Shown: piece by piece, positions 24,301 to 35,942 of the stretch
Numbering within the stretch: the stretch's first letter is position 1
How the letters are laid out: each line of letters begins with the position of its first letter
Origin: Oscheius sp. JU75
Taxonomy: Eukaryota > Nematoda > Chromadorea > Rhabditida > Rhabditidae
NCBI GenBank assembly: GCA_037178855.1
Contig: JASJZC010000001.1
Span: 3,410,001-3,474,000, forward strand
Reading direction: 5' to 3'
Length of the DNA: 64,000 nt
The notes under the pieces: model-generated
Seen by the model: only the letters and a program-made list of their open reading frames with translations
The model's database searches: none
Told to the model about the DNA's origin: nothing
Program-made: the position numbers and the translations under genes

Positions 24301-25232
24301 TTACTTGAAAAATATAGCTTTGGGATGGACGTCGATGAGGATACTGTGTGGCGAATCCGGTCGTTCTGGTTCCTTTTCTTTCGTTTTTAGCAGCACATTT
24401 CGAGGAATGAACTCCCCGGCCCCTTTCTCATCGATTACCTAAACGATAGCTTAAAAAGTGACAGGAATACTAGTACCTTCTTCAGAATTTCCGATTCATT
24501 CTTTTTTCCCGGAGACTTTGACCTTTCCTTGGCTACTGGAAAGTTGTCAAAGTCTCGTTGCCTGTGCGATTGTCCCTGTTCGCAAGGCAGTAATGCTGAA
24601 TATTCTATTGTTGGAGTACTAAAAGAACTGACAGAGATCGAAAGAGGTTCCGATCGACTCTGAGCCTCTTTGTTTACGAGCTTCCTCGAGAACCGTCTGG
24701 AAATCTGCACCGGCAGGTAGATCATCGTCTTCTGCGCCCTAAAAACACGAAACCTTATAAAAGTTAAGAAAAACTACATGGGAAGATGAACAAGAAGGTA
24801 CAGGAGACAAACGATCGTCGTCCGGTTTTGGCCTCTTAGGTGAAGATTCTCTCAGCGAATCTTTCTTTTCCACATTATCAAATGTTGATTGCGAAATGCT
24901 TCTGTGTCTAAAACAGATCATAAGTGCAGAAATAAGTTTGTTTTTACCTTCTTTTTTTGTCCTTGTGCCGATCCTTGGACTTTGACCGACTTCTGTCTCG
25001 TTTCTTCCACTTTTTCCTTTCTCGCGAACGACTTCGATGTTTGTGTTTCGATTTCTTCTCCTTCTTATGCTTGTGATGTTTCTTTTCCTTTATAGATTCC
25101 TGAACACCGAGTTATAGGTAAGAAAAATGTTGAACCAACTTTGTCCCTCCCTCTAACGGACTCCAGGAGTTCTTCAACTAACTGTTCACTAGTCTTAGCG
25201 CTAGAATTTGTCTTTTTCGATTCCCCAGGCAT
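21360..25232 (-). CDS. SON: SON-like splicing cofactor (RS region, G-patch, dsRNA-binding domain)
   Basis: Nuclear-speckle protein that aids splicing of weak introns. The N-terminal exon encodes MPGESKKTNSSAK. Downstream are Lys/Arg/Ser-rich exons (24950-23600) with many RS/RSRS motifs, then the SON-specific block IDKAKLLEIAKKRRA (about 23530-23480), SVEDFVSYCEKLQK, EELQPHDPRGNAWVRK, the G-patch (GIGLRMMQRMGWRPGTGLG, about 21880-21825) and a dsRNA-binding domain starting KHPVSLVMEMCAKRKW. It ends LVPRDPTLPVLI at 21360. The order RS > G-patch > dsRBD is diagnostic of SON. One intron (21920-22389, 470 nt) is about ten times normal length and carries two hairpins. The gene converges on the ZP gene with 58 bp between stop codons. 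The N-terminus and some RS exon joins are approximate. Confidence 0.85.
22019..22066 (-). ncRNA. 21-bp stem-loop just inside a SON intron
   Basis: Arms 22019-22039 and 22046-22066 are complementary at 19 of 21 positions, around a 6-nt loop. The structure lies within the 470-nt SON intron. Its role is unknown; it is short for a pre-miRNA and may be a splicing-related or mobile-element structure. Confidence 0.4.
22164..22256 (-). ncRNA. Pre-miRNA-like hairpin in a SON intron
   Basis: A 93-nt imperfect hairpin: arms of about 40 nt (22164-22203 and 22216-22256) pair over most of their length, with a few G-U pairs, two small bulges and one or two mismatches, around a 12-nt loop. Size and shape match animal pre-miRNAs and it sits inside an intron of a ubiquitously expressed gene, a usual setting for miRNAs. 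No seed family is recognised. A MITE-derived hairpin is the main alternative. Confidence 0.45.
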
Positions 25233-25376
25233 GGGAAAACTCAAATTTGGCAAGAAAAAAACAAGAAAAGGAAGATTCGAAAGCGCCGATCTGTTTAAAA
25301 GACTGATTTTCCCGCGAGACCGGGTCCCGTCGCGACGTCTGGTCAAAACTGGCGCCCTCTTAAAATGATGTACTCT

Positions 25377-25613
25377 CTAGATCCCGAACAGGTCTTCATT
25401 GGAGCCTTGCCAATCTTTTTCGACTATTGATTCCGGCCTAAATTTCGCCATAAAATCTTGCAAACAGTCTCGAAACCTATTAGTTGTCTCGAATCTGCGT
25501 GAATACCCATACAAACAGTGAAAAGTATCCGCGAACACCCCGTAAACATGCCGCAATGATACTAACGGTGAGTCATTGTTAGCTTTGCTGTTCGGCGAGC
25601 ACACTTCCATCCG
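25377..25613 (-). CDS. Small hypothetical protein upstream of SON
   Basis: A single-exon ORF beginning MEVCSPNSKANN and ending SNEDLFGI, about 79 residues; the frame is open a little further upstream to 25631. It has an aromatic/basic core (VYGVFADTFHCLYGYSRRF) that does not look like random sequence. Its stop codon is only 145 nt before the SON start on the same strand, the spacing seen for other candidate operon pairs here. I do not recognise a family. A GTGAGT donor-like site near 25630 leaves open that this is intronic. Confidence 0.35.
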   Translation of the reverse strand, partial: RMEVCSPNSKANNDSPLVSLRHVYGVFADTFHCLYGYSRRFETTNRFRDCLQDFMAKFRPESIVEKDWQGSNEDLFGI

Positions 25614-25632
25614 GCTGCCGATTTCACTCACT

Positions 25633-26167
25633 CGATCATCTTCACAATGCTTCTCCCGTGTTTTTATACTTTCTTGCTACTTTCCGACCTGAAAATAATA
25701 TTAATAAGTTCTTCAGTTAGTCTGTGCGAACTGCTCTTTGTAAATTTTCTCAAATCTTGTCACTTTTTCGTTTTCCTGGCTATATGCTCCGCAAATACGT
25801 CAAGAGAATGAGTAATTGTTGCTGTTTTTTGCCCAAATCAAAAGGAGACAGTAAGCATCTTGTTAAACTTCGTTCATCAACTGATTTTCTTAAAAACCAG
25901 GTTGGAAGATATCAAACAAAAAACAACGGACTCTTGCATACTTTTATTTCCTTTCTATCACCTGATTGACCATCTCCTTTCGCCATTGTGCAAAACTTAT
26001 CTTATCTGGTCGGCCCGCAGCTCTCTTTTTCCTTGTCCCCCCGTGAGAACAACGCAGTGTTCTTTCTTCATTACACAGCTTGTTTCTAATTAATCGGTCT
26101 GTATTTCAGCTCGTTTTCCAGCGTAATGACCGTTTGATCAACATACAACAGCAACTAATACTAAACA
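25633..26167. other. Divergent spacer upstream of OTUD7-like gene
   Basis: No supported gene. It separates the minus-strand small ORF/SON unit from the plus-strand deubiquitinase, and presumably contains both promoters. Confidence 0.35.
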
Positions 26168-28606
26168 ATGAGCGAGAAAGATCTGAGCAGAGAACAAGGT
26201 CAGTTGTTAGACGTCTTCATCTGTCGAACGCGACTCGGCAAAGAAAAGGCCACCGAATATCTCAAAGGTTGTTTCGTTTTGCCTTGAGAAAACAGAAAAA
26301 CTTGAAGAATGTAGCTGGGATTTAGCAGCGGCATTGAAAAAGTTTGAACTCGAGGGAACCAAGGAGGATTCGGTCACACCTTCTACCTCAACAGGTATTT
26401 CCTATTTTACGCTAACGGCAAACACCCTTTTTTAGACCGAATTTCCTGTTGCGAGCCACCAAGTTTTGCTTTTTGCCTTCCCGACTTAGGTCGGTTCGCC
26501 CCGGATTTTCGCGACTTTCTCGAGAAAGATCTTATCGAAACTCCGACCCAAAGGCGATTAGAGAATTCAAGTATGTATTAGTCCGTTTTTTTTTGTTAAG
26601 AGTCACTTTTCCAGAACATCTGAACTGGTGGCTTCCCTATGGTCAAAAACTTTATCCTCTGTCGACTACCGGCGATGGGAACTGCCTTCTACACGCCGCC
26701 TCCTTGGGAATTTGGGGTGTCCATGACCGACAGTTGACACTGCGAGAGGCCCTCTACGAGATGCTAATGCGTGGATCCAGAAGATCGGCTCTTTGGAGAA
26801 GATGGAAATGGTCGGAACACAAGGCCTACTCTGCCATCAATCTCCGTCTTTCCGAGGAAGAATGGATCAGTGAATGGAACAACAACATCGTCGCCATAGC
26901 TAGTCCTCAGCCGAGGTTTCATTTTCAACTTTTGTTCATAATTGAGCTTGTAGAAAAACAGATGACTCCAGTTTGGATTCGAATGACCAGATCTACGAGA
27001 GTCTCGAGGCTATCCACGTCTTCGCCCTGGCTCACGTCTTAAAACGACCTATCATCGTCGTTTCGGACACAGTTAATCTTTCTTTTTGACTCTCTTATCG
27101 ACGAGTTTAGATTCTTCGTAACGCCAAAGGAGAGGAGCTCTCGCCCGTCCCATTTGGTGGAGTTTACTTGCCGCTAGAATGCCCACCGGAGCAATGTAAT
27201 AGGTCAGTTTCTTCTACTTTCTTGCTGCAAAAACATCTTCAGGTCCCCGCTAGTTCTTTGTTATGATTCTGCTCACTTTTCGCCTTTAGTACCCATGCGT
27301 CATGATTCTTCACAGCCACGTATGTTCACTGTTTATATTTATATCCGGAATATTCAGAAATCATTCCAATTACGGATGTCAACCGCAATATTTTACCCCT
27401 TCACTTTGCTACAGATCCAGGACCAGATTTCACCTGGTTCGTTTGATCCTGTTTTCTTCTGACGACCAATTTTAGGTGGAAGAGTGCAGAAGATACAAAA
27501 AGTGCCACTAAGATGGAGCTTAATAATAGCGACAAGCTTACACTGATGAGCAATTATATGGACTTAGTTAGGCTAGATTTACGCAGGGGGAGCATCAAAA
27601 GAACGCTCCCGATTCGGTCAGCCTCCAATGCAGGAGAGAAAAGTCTTACTCTGGCCACTTCTGGTTCGTTTTCTTGCCTTTTTCAGTTTACAAACTTGTC
27701 CTCAGGAGTTGCTACCGATTCGCGCGAGAAGAAAAGAATATTGGAAGAGATTAGGCAACAGTTTGCCAGAACGTTGAGATTATCAGGAAGAAAGAGTAAA
27801 CGGGACGGAATTGACGCCAATGTGGGTTTACTTTACTTAATGTGTGAAATGTTGAATGTTCAGTTATGCGCAGCGGATTTATCGAGGACGAGCTGTATAG
27901 TGGCTGCGAGATTGATCGACTCTCCTCACGAGTACATGGACGAGATGGTGCGGGAGTACATGAAGACGGCCAAGGAGCGGTTTCAGAGCAATAGTCAGGT
28001 AACTTTCCATAAATTGTTCGTACCAAAAAGTGAATTCAGAACAGCAGCAACAACAACAGGAAACGAATGAGTCGATCCTTCTCGGCCTCGTCGATCCCCA
28101 TTACCTGCATCAATCAGAGCTGCGATCAGCCAGCTTCACAGACCTGCAACTTCTTGTGCAGGTGTTGTTTTGAGCATCAGAAGGAGATGATGATGTCGTT
28201 CAATTGCGAGAAGGCCCGCCTGTCCGGTTTCACGGTTAATCCGAAGAGCAACACGATGCCGTCCATTGCGACCCCGCCAGAGAGTCTCAAGAGCTCTTCT
28301 GGACGACAGTCGCCCAATCTGCCGTGTAGAGAAGTCTTCACGGCTGTCATCAAGCACACGGCGCCGATCGAACCGCAAACTCCCGTTCTGGGAGTCGTCA
28401 AACAGGGTTATGTCACCACTACCACGTATGTTTTTCTTCTCGTTGTCACTAAAAAATGTTCCAGGATATCGAAAGTGGAAGGAGAGAACGGAGTAACGCA
28501 TTACTTCGTGACAGCCGAGGAGCCACGAACATCTTGTGCTCTGTCTCCGTCAGCAGCCGTTCGAATGACTCATCCTTCGTCCCTACAGCAACAGCTCGCC
28601 TCCTAA
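26168..28606 (+). CDS. OTU deubiquitinase of the Cezanne (OTUD7) family
   Basis: Cysteine protease predicted to cut polyubiquitin (Lys11 chains for Cezanne). About nine to ten exons. An N-terminal UBA-like segment ([22 protein letters not shown]) is followed by the OTU domain: [20 protein letters not shown] with the catalytic Cys near 26680, then [34 protein letters not shown] and the catalytic His in [10 protein letters not shown] (near 27270-27290). The C-terminal exon (28050-28430) encodes an A20-type zinc finger: Cys spacing x4, x11, x2 in [24 protein letters not shown] plus one C-terminal A20 finger is the Cezanne layout, unlike A20 with seven fingers. Catalytic residues are intact. An AATAAA lies at 28737. 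Confidence 0.9.
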
Positions 28607-29268
28607 AAAAAACAGTACACGGTTTTTTCTTCGCTACATCTCCCTCTGTTCCTTCACTCCCGACGCGCTTCCACTTCTGTGATTACGTTCTGCCAAATTG
28701 CTATCAGATTATAACAGAAAGAGTATCCCAAGCATAAATAAATTATTGTATCTATCCATTCATTCCTTATTTCTGTTCTGATTCTCCCGCTTTAACTCTT
28801 CCTTACCCGAAAAACTCGCGTTATGCCTAAAATAGGCTCGTATACCCAGCGTGGCCTTTTTACTTTCACGGCGTATACGGTAATCTTAAATCTTTTATCC
28901 GCATATGGGCCACATTTTCACTGACAGTGATCTCCAAACTGGCAGACCACGCTCGTTTGTCATTTGTCCGCCATTCTATTGATTTTCGCAGTCCATTTGC
29001 ACGCTAGTTTTGCTTTTTCATTATTTACTCGTAAATATCCGGTAGTATGTTTCGGTTAAAAAAACTGCGAATATGCAAGACCTGTATTGGATGTCTGGCA
29101 TGGTCTGATTTTACCGAATACTGCAAAATTCTTGTCGATTTGAGGTCATTGCTTCGGAAACTTATATTCTTTTGTCAAATTTTAATGTTTCACCATTTCT
29201 TTACTGTTCTCCCACATTTACAATGTTTATTTTCAGGTCGAGAGAAAAGATCCAGAGGAACCTATGGG
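28607..29268. other. Intergenic region between OTUD7-like and mannosidase genes
   Basis: It contains the 3' end signal AATAAA (28737-28742) and then non-coding sequence. The frame of the mannosidase is open upstream to about 29047 but that stretch does not look coding. Confidence 0.4.
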
Positions 29269-31275
29269 ATGGGGAATGGAGTAAAATTCGTGATATTTGT
29301 AGGAGCGCTCTTTTTGACCTCGGTCTGTCTCAGCTCCATATTTTTCCTGCCAACAATAGGCAATGAGTACATTTCTCATGAGGCCGTGCACGATGTTGTC
29401 GCTCCTCTTGTTCACGATCCCAGGGCCAGGTACATTTTCTGCCTCCTTCTCTTGAATACCAGAATTTTAGGGATAAAGCTCGAGAACGAGACCAGGATAT
29501 TTTGAAGAAGAAGATCGAGGAGGCCGAGATCATTCCTCCGCCCATTCCTCTACCAGAAATTGGTTCGGGGGATGATGCTGATGCTAGGCGTATCGCCGTC
29601 AAAGAAATGATGAAGTTTGCCTGGGACGGCTACAGGAAATATGCCTGGGGATCGAATGAGCTTCGACCAATTTCCAAGAAAGGTTTTCGTTTGTTTTTGG
29701 CACATTTTTAAACGAAATTCTAGGTCATTCCGCCTCGATCTTCGGAGCCGGAGACATGGGAGCGAGTATTGTCGATGCCATTGACACGCTCTGGATAATG
29801 GGTCTCCAGGAAGAGTACAAGCAGGCCCGAGACTGGATAAAGGACAATCTCGACTTCAAAGCCAAGGCTCGAGGGGATATTTCTGTCTTCGAGACCAACA
29901 TCCGTTTTGTCGGGGGTCTACTTTCCATCTACGCCTTGACAAATGACAAGGTATGCCTGTTTTCTGTCTGACAGCTCAGATAATTCCTTTAGATGTTCCT
30001 TCAAAAGGCCGAAGATGTTGCCACGCTCCTTCTTCCCGCTTTTGACACTGCCACGGGTATTCCACTAGCTCTTATTAATGTTCAAACGGGTATGTCTTAA
30101 ATTTCTTTGCATATTTATCAATTCGGTTGCAGGTTCCGCTAAAAACTACGGCTGGGCAAGTGGTGGCTGCTCGATTCTGTCCGAGTTTGGCTCCATTCAA
30201 CTCGAATTCGACTACCTCTCCAACGCCACCGGAAAGACTATCTTTGCTGAAAAGGCCCAGAGAGTTCGAAATGTTCTCTCCGATCTGGAGAAGCCGGACG
30301 GCCTTTATCCGATGTACCTGAATCCCAAGACCGGAAAGTGGGGACAGCGTGAGCCATGTCTTCTTAGACCATAATAATTGTACATTTCAGGCGATTACTC
30401 TCTCGGAGCCATGGCTGACAGTTTTTACGAGTATCTCTTAAAACAGTGGGTAGTTACGGGCAAGAAGGACGAGAAGACAAAACGCGAATACGAGGAGGCC
30501 ATTTTCGCCATGGAGAAGAAGATGCTTTTTGAGAGTACCCAGAGCAAATTATGGTTGGTCTACCTTGGTTACAGGTAATAAAGTAATTTCAGGTACTTTG
30601 CCAATCTGAAAGGTAGTCGCGTCGAGCACAAGATGGAGCATTTGGCCTGTTTCGCCGGAGGAATGTTCGCTCTCCATTCGGCCAATGTGGACAATACCAC
30701 GGTCAAGGTGATGCTTTCTTAGAATGCTTTGTATAAAAAGAATTTAGGAACACTACCTTGACTTGGCCAAGAAAGTTGGACATACTTGTCATGAATCCTA
30801 CGCTCGTACAGAGACCGGAATCGGCCCGGAAGCTTTTCGCTTCACCTCGGACGTCGAAGCCAAGGCCATTTCTCCGAGGGAGAAGTACTACATCTTGAGA
30901 CCGGAGGTGGGTTTTGCTCATTTGAAAATCACAATATACATGCTTTCAGGTTGTCGAAACGTGGTTCTATCTATGGCGATACACAAAGGACGAAAAGTAC
31001 AGGAACTGGGCGTGGGATGTCGTCCAATCGCTCGAAAAATACGCCAAGGTTTGACTCTTTTCCTTTGTAATAACAAAAAAAATCAGGCGGATGCTGGCTA
31101 CTCCGGAATCGAGGATGTTTACAGCATTCCAGTGAGCAAAGACGATGTCCAGCAGTCGTTTCTCCTGGCCGAACTCTTCAAATATCTATACTTAATTTTC
31201 ACTGACGAAACGGTTATTCCTCTTGATCGATGGGTCTTCAACACGGAGGCTCACCCCTTCCCCGTGAGGAACTAG
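29269..31275 (+). CDS. MAN1A1: Golgi class I alpha-1,2-mannosidase (GH47)
   Basis: Type II Golgi enzyme trimming Man8/Man9 to Man5 on N-glycans. About nine exons. The ATG at 29269 (MGNGVKFVIF) leads into a single signal-anchor helix, then a charged stem (RERDQDILKKKIEEAE) and the GH47 barrel: MKFAWDGYRKYAWGSNELRP, DTLWIMGL, ETNIRFVGGLLSIY, HLACFAGGMFAL, RTETGIGPEAFRF, YILRPEVVETWFYLWRYT and the terminal VFNTEAHPFPV with the conserved calcium-binding threonine. Length and anchor fit MAN1A rather than ER MAN1B. A short out-of-frame ATG lies 5 nt before the chosen start. TTTTCAG at about 29236 may be a trans-splice or 5' exon acceptor. Confidence 0.93.
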
Positions 31276-31424
31276 TTCTCCTCACACAAAACGCGTAAAT
31301 TCCATTGGGTTCCTGCTGATTTTCCAGCATTGTGATTCTTATTTCTTTCTTAACCTAACCTATTTCTATAATTGTATAGTTCTTACATGTCCAGTGTGGA
31401 CTAAAGTGCTTTATCTTGTCTCGA

Positions 31425-31430
31425 ATAAAA
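31425..31430 (+). terminator. Polyadenylation signal of the mannosidase
   Basis: AATAAA 150 nt after the mannosidase stop and only 87 nt before the next plus-strand start codon, an operon-like spacing. Confidence 0.5.
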
Positions 31431-31516
31431 TTCTATTTATTAGCGCTTATCATGTGTCTCTTTCTCGTTCGAGTCTCTACTTTAATCGCGTTCCAACAAC
31501 TTTTGAAAGCAATCAG

Positions 31517-32646
31517 ATGCCAACTAAATTCCCTTCGACTCCATCTTTTGTCCTTCATTGTCACGGTGCAGTTAGCGAGCTGAAAAAGCTTCAGTTTTCT
31601 GAGGAATCAGTAATTGCTGTCGGAACAGTAGACGGCGTCCTCTCACTCTTCGACTCTGAAGATTTCCATCTCAAGGAGGTTGTTTATGGTCAGACTTTTG
31701 GTTCTTTTAGCAAGCCTAATAAACTTCAGAGAGTCCCACAAAGTCTGCCATCCAAAGTGTCGTCCAACTCAGTGATGATCGTCTCCTAATCCATGTTCGC
31801 GGCGAGGCGGCGATCTTTTTGAAGCGGATAGACGATAAATGGCTAGAGAAAGGCTCGATTCTCACAACCTTTCCCGGATTTTGTGGTCTGTCAGTTCTTG
31901 ACAACAGGATCCTCCTTCCCGTGACGAAGGTCAGTCGCTTCTCGCCCCCGCGTATCAGCTGCCTTTTTTCCAGGGTTCAGCGAATATTGTACGGTTGGCA
32001 AACCTGGACGAGCGCTCGGTTAGTCTAACAAATAGGTGATTGTGGTCTTTAAACTTTTCCAAAGAGTTTTGTTCAGTGAAGATGTACCCCTGACGACGGA
32101 AAATGTCACTCCGACTTGTTCTTTGGCCGATTCGGAGCAATTCTACCTCGGCGACGATATGGGGAGAGTGACAGTTCTCTCAACTACGAAGAAATTGACC
32201 GAGGTTCTTGTTTCTAGATAATTTTCAACAAAAAGATACAGATTGAACTGTGTAAAACACCCATCTTTGCCCTGGCATGCAGTTCTCGTCATTTGGCAGC
32301 CGGAAGTTCAGCCGAATCCCCAGTGTTTTTAATGAAAAAAAACAATCTGATAGCAGCTTCCTCAAATCAGATAGCTTTCAATCAAAAGTACAGCCAGTTT
32401 TCTCCTCTGTCTCTGACAAGTGAATTTAGAGCCGGTGGCGTCAGTTCCCTCTGCTTCTCTCCAACTGGATCTACCCTTTTCGGCGGCTTCTTTGACGGAA
32501 CTATACGGGCTTTCGCAGTCAAAAGTGGTCAGGTTGCTCTCGTGCTCCCGTTTCATTCCCAGTCTGTGACGAGTCTTCTCTGGCTGGACGACAAGAGACT
32601 AGCTGCATCATCCATGGAGGGAAAGATTTCTTTTTGGACTGTTTGA
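31517..32646 (+). CDS. WD40-repeat protein, GNB1L/ASTRA-associated-like
   Basis: Five or six exons give about 310 residues folded as WD40-type repeats: HCHGAVSELKKLQF with VGTVDGVLSLFD, SHKSAIQSVVQLSDDRLLIH, a middle blade with YLGDDMGRVTVLS, and the best-conserved end GGVSSLCFSPTGSTLFGGFF, TIRAFAVKSGQ, PFHSQSVTSLLW and EGKISFWTV. The C-terminal pattern and overall length resemble GNB1L, a co-chaperone-linked factor for PIKK kinases; a generic WD40 protein cannot be excluded. The start is the ATG just after AATCAG. It follows the mannosidase by 241 nt on the same strand. Confidence 0.6.
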
Positions 32647-33510
32647 TTGAATGAAGTTTTTGGAAAAGAATACATATGCTCAAAAAGTTGGGAAATGGTC
32701 ACCACATCATTTTTACTCTGTATTGGTGCTGAAATGGCTGTTACTGTTATGTTTGCCAGAAAAGAAAACAATTCCCAACTACTAAAAACAACCAGCTTTT
32801 ATTACAGTGAAAGTGGAAAAAAGTACACTGCGTTGGCTCTTCGACTTCCCCGTACGATCTGTAAAAAGCATTGTTTCTTGTCCCCCCAATCTAGTCACAT
32901 GAATTCGACGCGCCCGGGTCTCTCCCATCTTATTTCGCCTCACTTTTCCTTGCTTTCTTTTTTCTCATAGCTACTTCAAAAATTCAAAATCATCTCGTGA
33001 CTTGAGTCTTTTTCGTGGAACGCAAACTTCGATTGTACTTTTCATCAACATCCTTTTTGTCAAAAAGAGTCTTAACTTGTTTCCAACGTTTAATGTTATC
33101 TAATTGTTTACGTGCTCTTGTGCACTGTTGGGGGCCGAGCTCTCGATTGGACCATGTGATTTTGGCCGGCAACCAACCAACATCTGTCAATCATCGCTGA
33201 CCTAGATCTTTTGGTAGGCCAACACCTTTTGCCCTGTAAATGTTGGTCCGCAATTGACCAAGAAAATTATCTTTTGTCCTCAGTTTCCAATAAATTGATA
33301 GACGAAGACCAAACGTCACCCTTTTTGGCTTTTACACTGATGTTTTTGCGCTCTTACGGGGTCTTCCCCGTTCCTAATCGGTCTTTCTCTCACTGAATCA
33401 CTGTTTTTCAGATGTTTGCCACAAACTTTGATGTGTTAGTCGATTCCAATCAGCTCTCTTTTGTCTTTCAGTTCTTTTCACATAAACTACGACCTACTTT
33501 AGAAAAAAAA
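32647..33510. other. Intergenic region upstream of CLPX
   Basis: No supported gene in this 864-bp spacer. A T-rich CTTTCAG at about 33470 precedes the CLPX start by about 40 nt and could be a 5' UTR splice acceptor. Confidence 0.35.
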
Positions 33511-35813
33511 ATGTACCGATCGGCAGGTCTAGTTGTACTGGGACGTCGTTGTTGTAGTCTCCAGCAGTTCGGCCAGCAGCAGCAGCAGCCGAGACACCAA
33601 TTCTCGAGTTCCGTTGGAGATGGCGGCGGAGGGGATATCACCACCATGCCACCAAAACAATTGGCCAAGAGCCATGGAAATTGTAAGGAATGTGGCAAGC
33701 CGTTGAAGCCTGCTCCCACTTTCACTCGTAGGTTTTACTATTGGCATATTGAAATCACAATTTCCAGCGAATCACCGCTACCTTCACTGTGAGTCGTGCA
33801 ATCGGCTCTATGCAAAAGTGGGAGAAGAAGGCGACAAGCAGTGGAACATGAAAGGGGAACAGAAACGCAGTCCTCCTTATCCGAGTTCTGTAAGCCGTTT
33901 CTATCTCTATTTGACCCAAAAATACACTTCAGATTGCCGAATATCTGGACAGATTCGTGGTCGGTCAGTCGCAGGCTAAGAAAACGCTAGCTGTCGGAGT
34001 CTATCAACACTACAGAAGACTGGAGCACAATATCGAGGTCGGGATGGCAAATCTGAGCGCCGTCCCGAAGGAGGATCCGAAGATTCCGCGCGGTGTCATG
34101 TACCAGGACGATATGCGTCTCGGTCAACAGGCTCAACAGGATCTTCGAATGTCTACCGGCTACATGAATGTGAGTTTTGCTGCTTTTGCCTTTGTGTAGT
34201 AGTCATACCGGTCCTTATCAAAAATCAGCCTGTTTACAGCCAAACAGATGACGCGAGTTTTGTTTATTTGAGCGAGTTCCCCCAAGCTGAATCAAAAGAC
34301 ACCTTGTTTAGATTCCGCCCTATGGTGGAGGAAGTAGTGTATCCGATGAGAAAGATATCTCAGCGCTGCTCTTCATGGCTTCTATGTTTAAGCAGGAAAA
34401 GGTTTGAAGCTAGAAACGTCATCTGTTTGCTCGTAGAGTCAATCAATTAGATGCATGGACGAATTGCTTTTACAAATTTCCCCCGGTCAAGGATAGAAAC
34501 ATCATTCCTTTAGTTGATTTTCATCTTCTTCTCAGATAGAAATTTTGTTCAGAGCCAGCAAATCCTGTCCCAGCCTGGACAGATGCCCCAGAGGCGGTCT
34601 CCTCCCGTCTTCCGCTCAATTCCGGACAAGGAAAGCCCGGTTCGCCTCGAAAAGTCAAACATTCTCCTGGTTGGACCTTCTGGAGTCGGTAAGACATACG
34701 TCACCCAGACGTTGGCCAGGTAATTTTTCTTTCTTTGAATCTCAAAGCATTAATACAGAGTTCTGGATGTGCCGATCGCCATGTGCGACTGTACCTCGCT
34801 GACCCAGGCCGGCTACGTCGGAGACGACGTTGAGAGCGTGATCCAGAAACTCGTGATGGCGGCCGGAGGAAATGCTGAACGGGCCCAACAGGGGATCGTC
34901 TTCTTGGACGAGATTGACAAGATTGCCGCGGCTCACGAAGGACATTCGCCTGCTTACAGAGACGTCTCCGGAGAGGGAGTCCAACACGCCCTGCTCAAAC
35001 TCGTCGAAGGGACCGTAGTTAATGTCAAGAGCGGTAGGAAAGGAGTTGGCGCTCAGGCCGACACTGTACAGGTATTTTTTTGTACTTCATTCATATCTAA
35101 CAATTATATTTAGATAGACACCTCGGATATTCTCTTTGTGGCATCCGGAGCATTCACCAGTCTAGACAAGATCGTCGGTCGGCGACTGGACAAGAAGAGT
35201 CTCGGATTCGGCTCTTCCAGTGGGGCAATGCGCGTGTCGACGGACGATAACAATTCGGAGGCCATGAGAAAACGGGATCACCTGCTCTCGAAGGCCGACC
35301 AGGGCGATCTCATAAACTTCGGGATGGTCCCCGAGCTGATTGGCAGATTCCCCGTCCTTGTTCCCTTCCACTCTTTCGATTTACAGGTATCTTTACTTTC
35401 TTGTATTATACAAAAAGATCTTTAAGATGCTGGTGCGTGTGCTTACGGAGCCGGCCAATTCGCTCCTAGCTCAGTTGAAATTGCAGTTCGCTATCGACAA
35501 TGTAGATATTTCCTTCTCGACGGAAGCTTTAGAAGAAGTGGCCACAATTGCCATGGAGAGAAAGACCGGTGCCAGAGCTCTTCGCTCGATTCTCGAATCC
35601 GTCCTCCTTGACGCCAAGTTCATGGTTCCCGGCTCGGATATTGAGGCTGTTCACGTACACAGGTAGTCCAGCCTTTTTTCCCGTACAAAAACAAGTTCCA
35701 GAGACGCTGTCCGAGGCGAACGAGCTGTCGACTACATCCGACGACAGGAGGAGCAGAATCATCATGCTGAGGAGGAAAAAGAAGAAAAGCCGCTGGCGGC
35801 ATCAGCATACTAA
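33511..35813 (+). CDS. CLPX: Mitochondrial ATP-dependent Clp protease ATPase subunit ClpX
   Basis: AAA+ unfoldase feeding substrates to ClpP in the mitochondrial matrix. Eight exons. The N-terminus ([15 protein letters not shown], then a Gln run QQQQQ) is a plausible transit peptide. A four-cysteine zinc finger follows (CKECGKPL and CESCNRLY, split by an intron near 33728-33768). Then come [17 protein letters not shown], Walker [17 protein letters not shown] (near 34675-34720), the [10 protein letters not shown] pore-loop region, Walker B FLDEIDKI, the GRR-containing loop VGRRLDKKS, and the sensor-2 helix [15 protein letters not shown]. An intron of about 380 nt (34171-34553) is long for this genome. 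It ends in an acidic Glu-rich tail. Secure. Confidence 0.93.
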
Positions 35814-35897
35814 CACCTGTTCTGAATGGGTAAATGCGCATGCATTGTGATAGAATTGTACATATAAGACTAATATTGTGTTGTACTTTTTTGTTTT

Positions 35898-35903
35898 AAT
35901 AAA
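35898..35903 (+). terminator. Polyadenylation signal of CLPX
   Basis: AATAAA 85 nt after the CLPX stop and 40 nt before the stop codon of the convergent minus-strand gene. Confidence 0.55.
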
Positions 35904-35942
35904 AACAGGTCAACAAGATAACAACAAAACAACAATTGGCTT

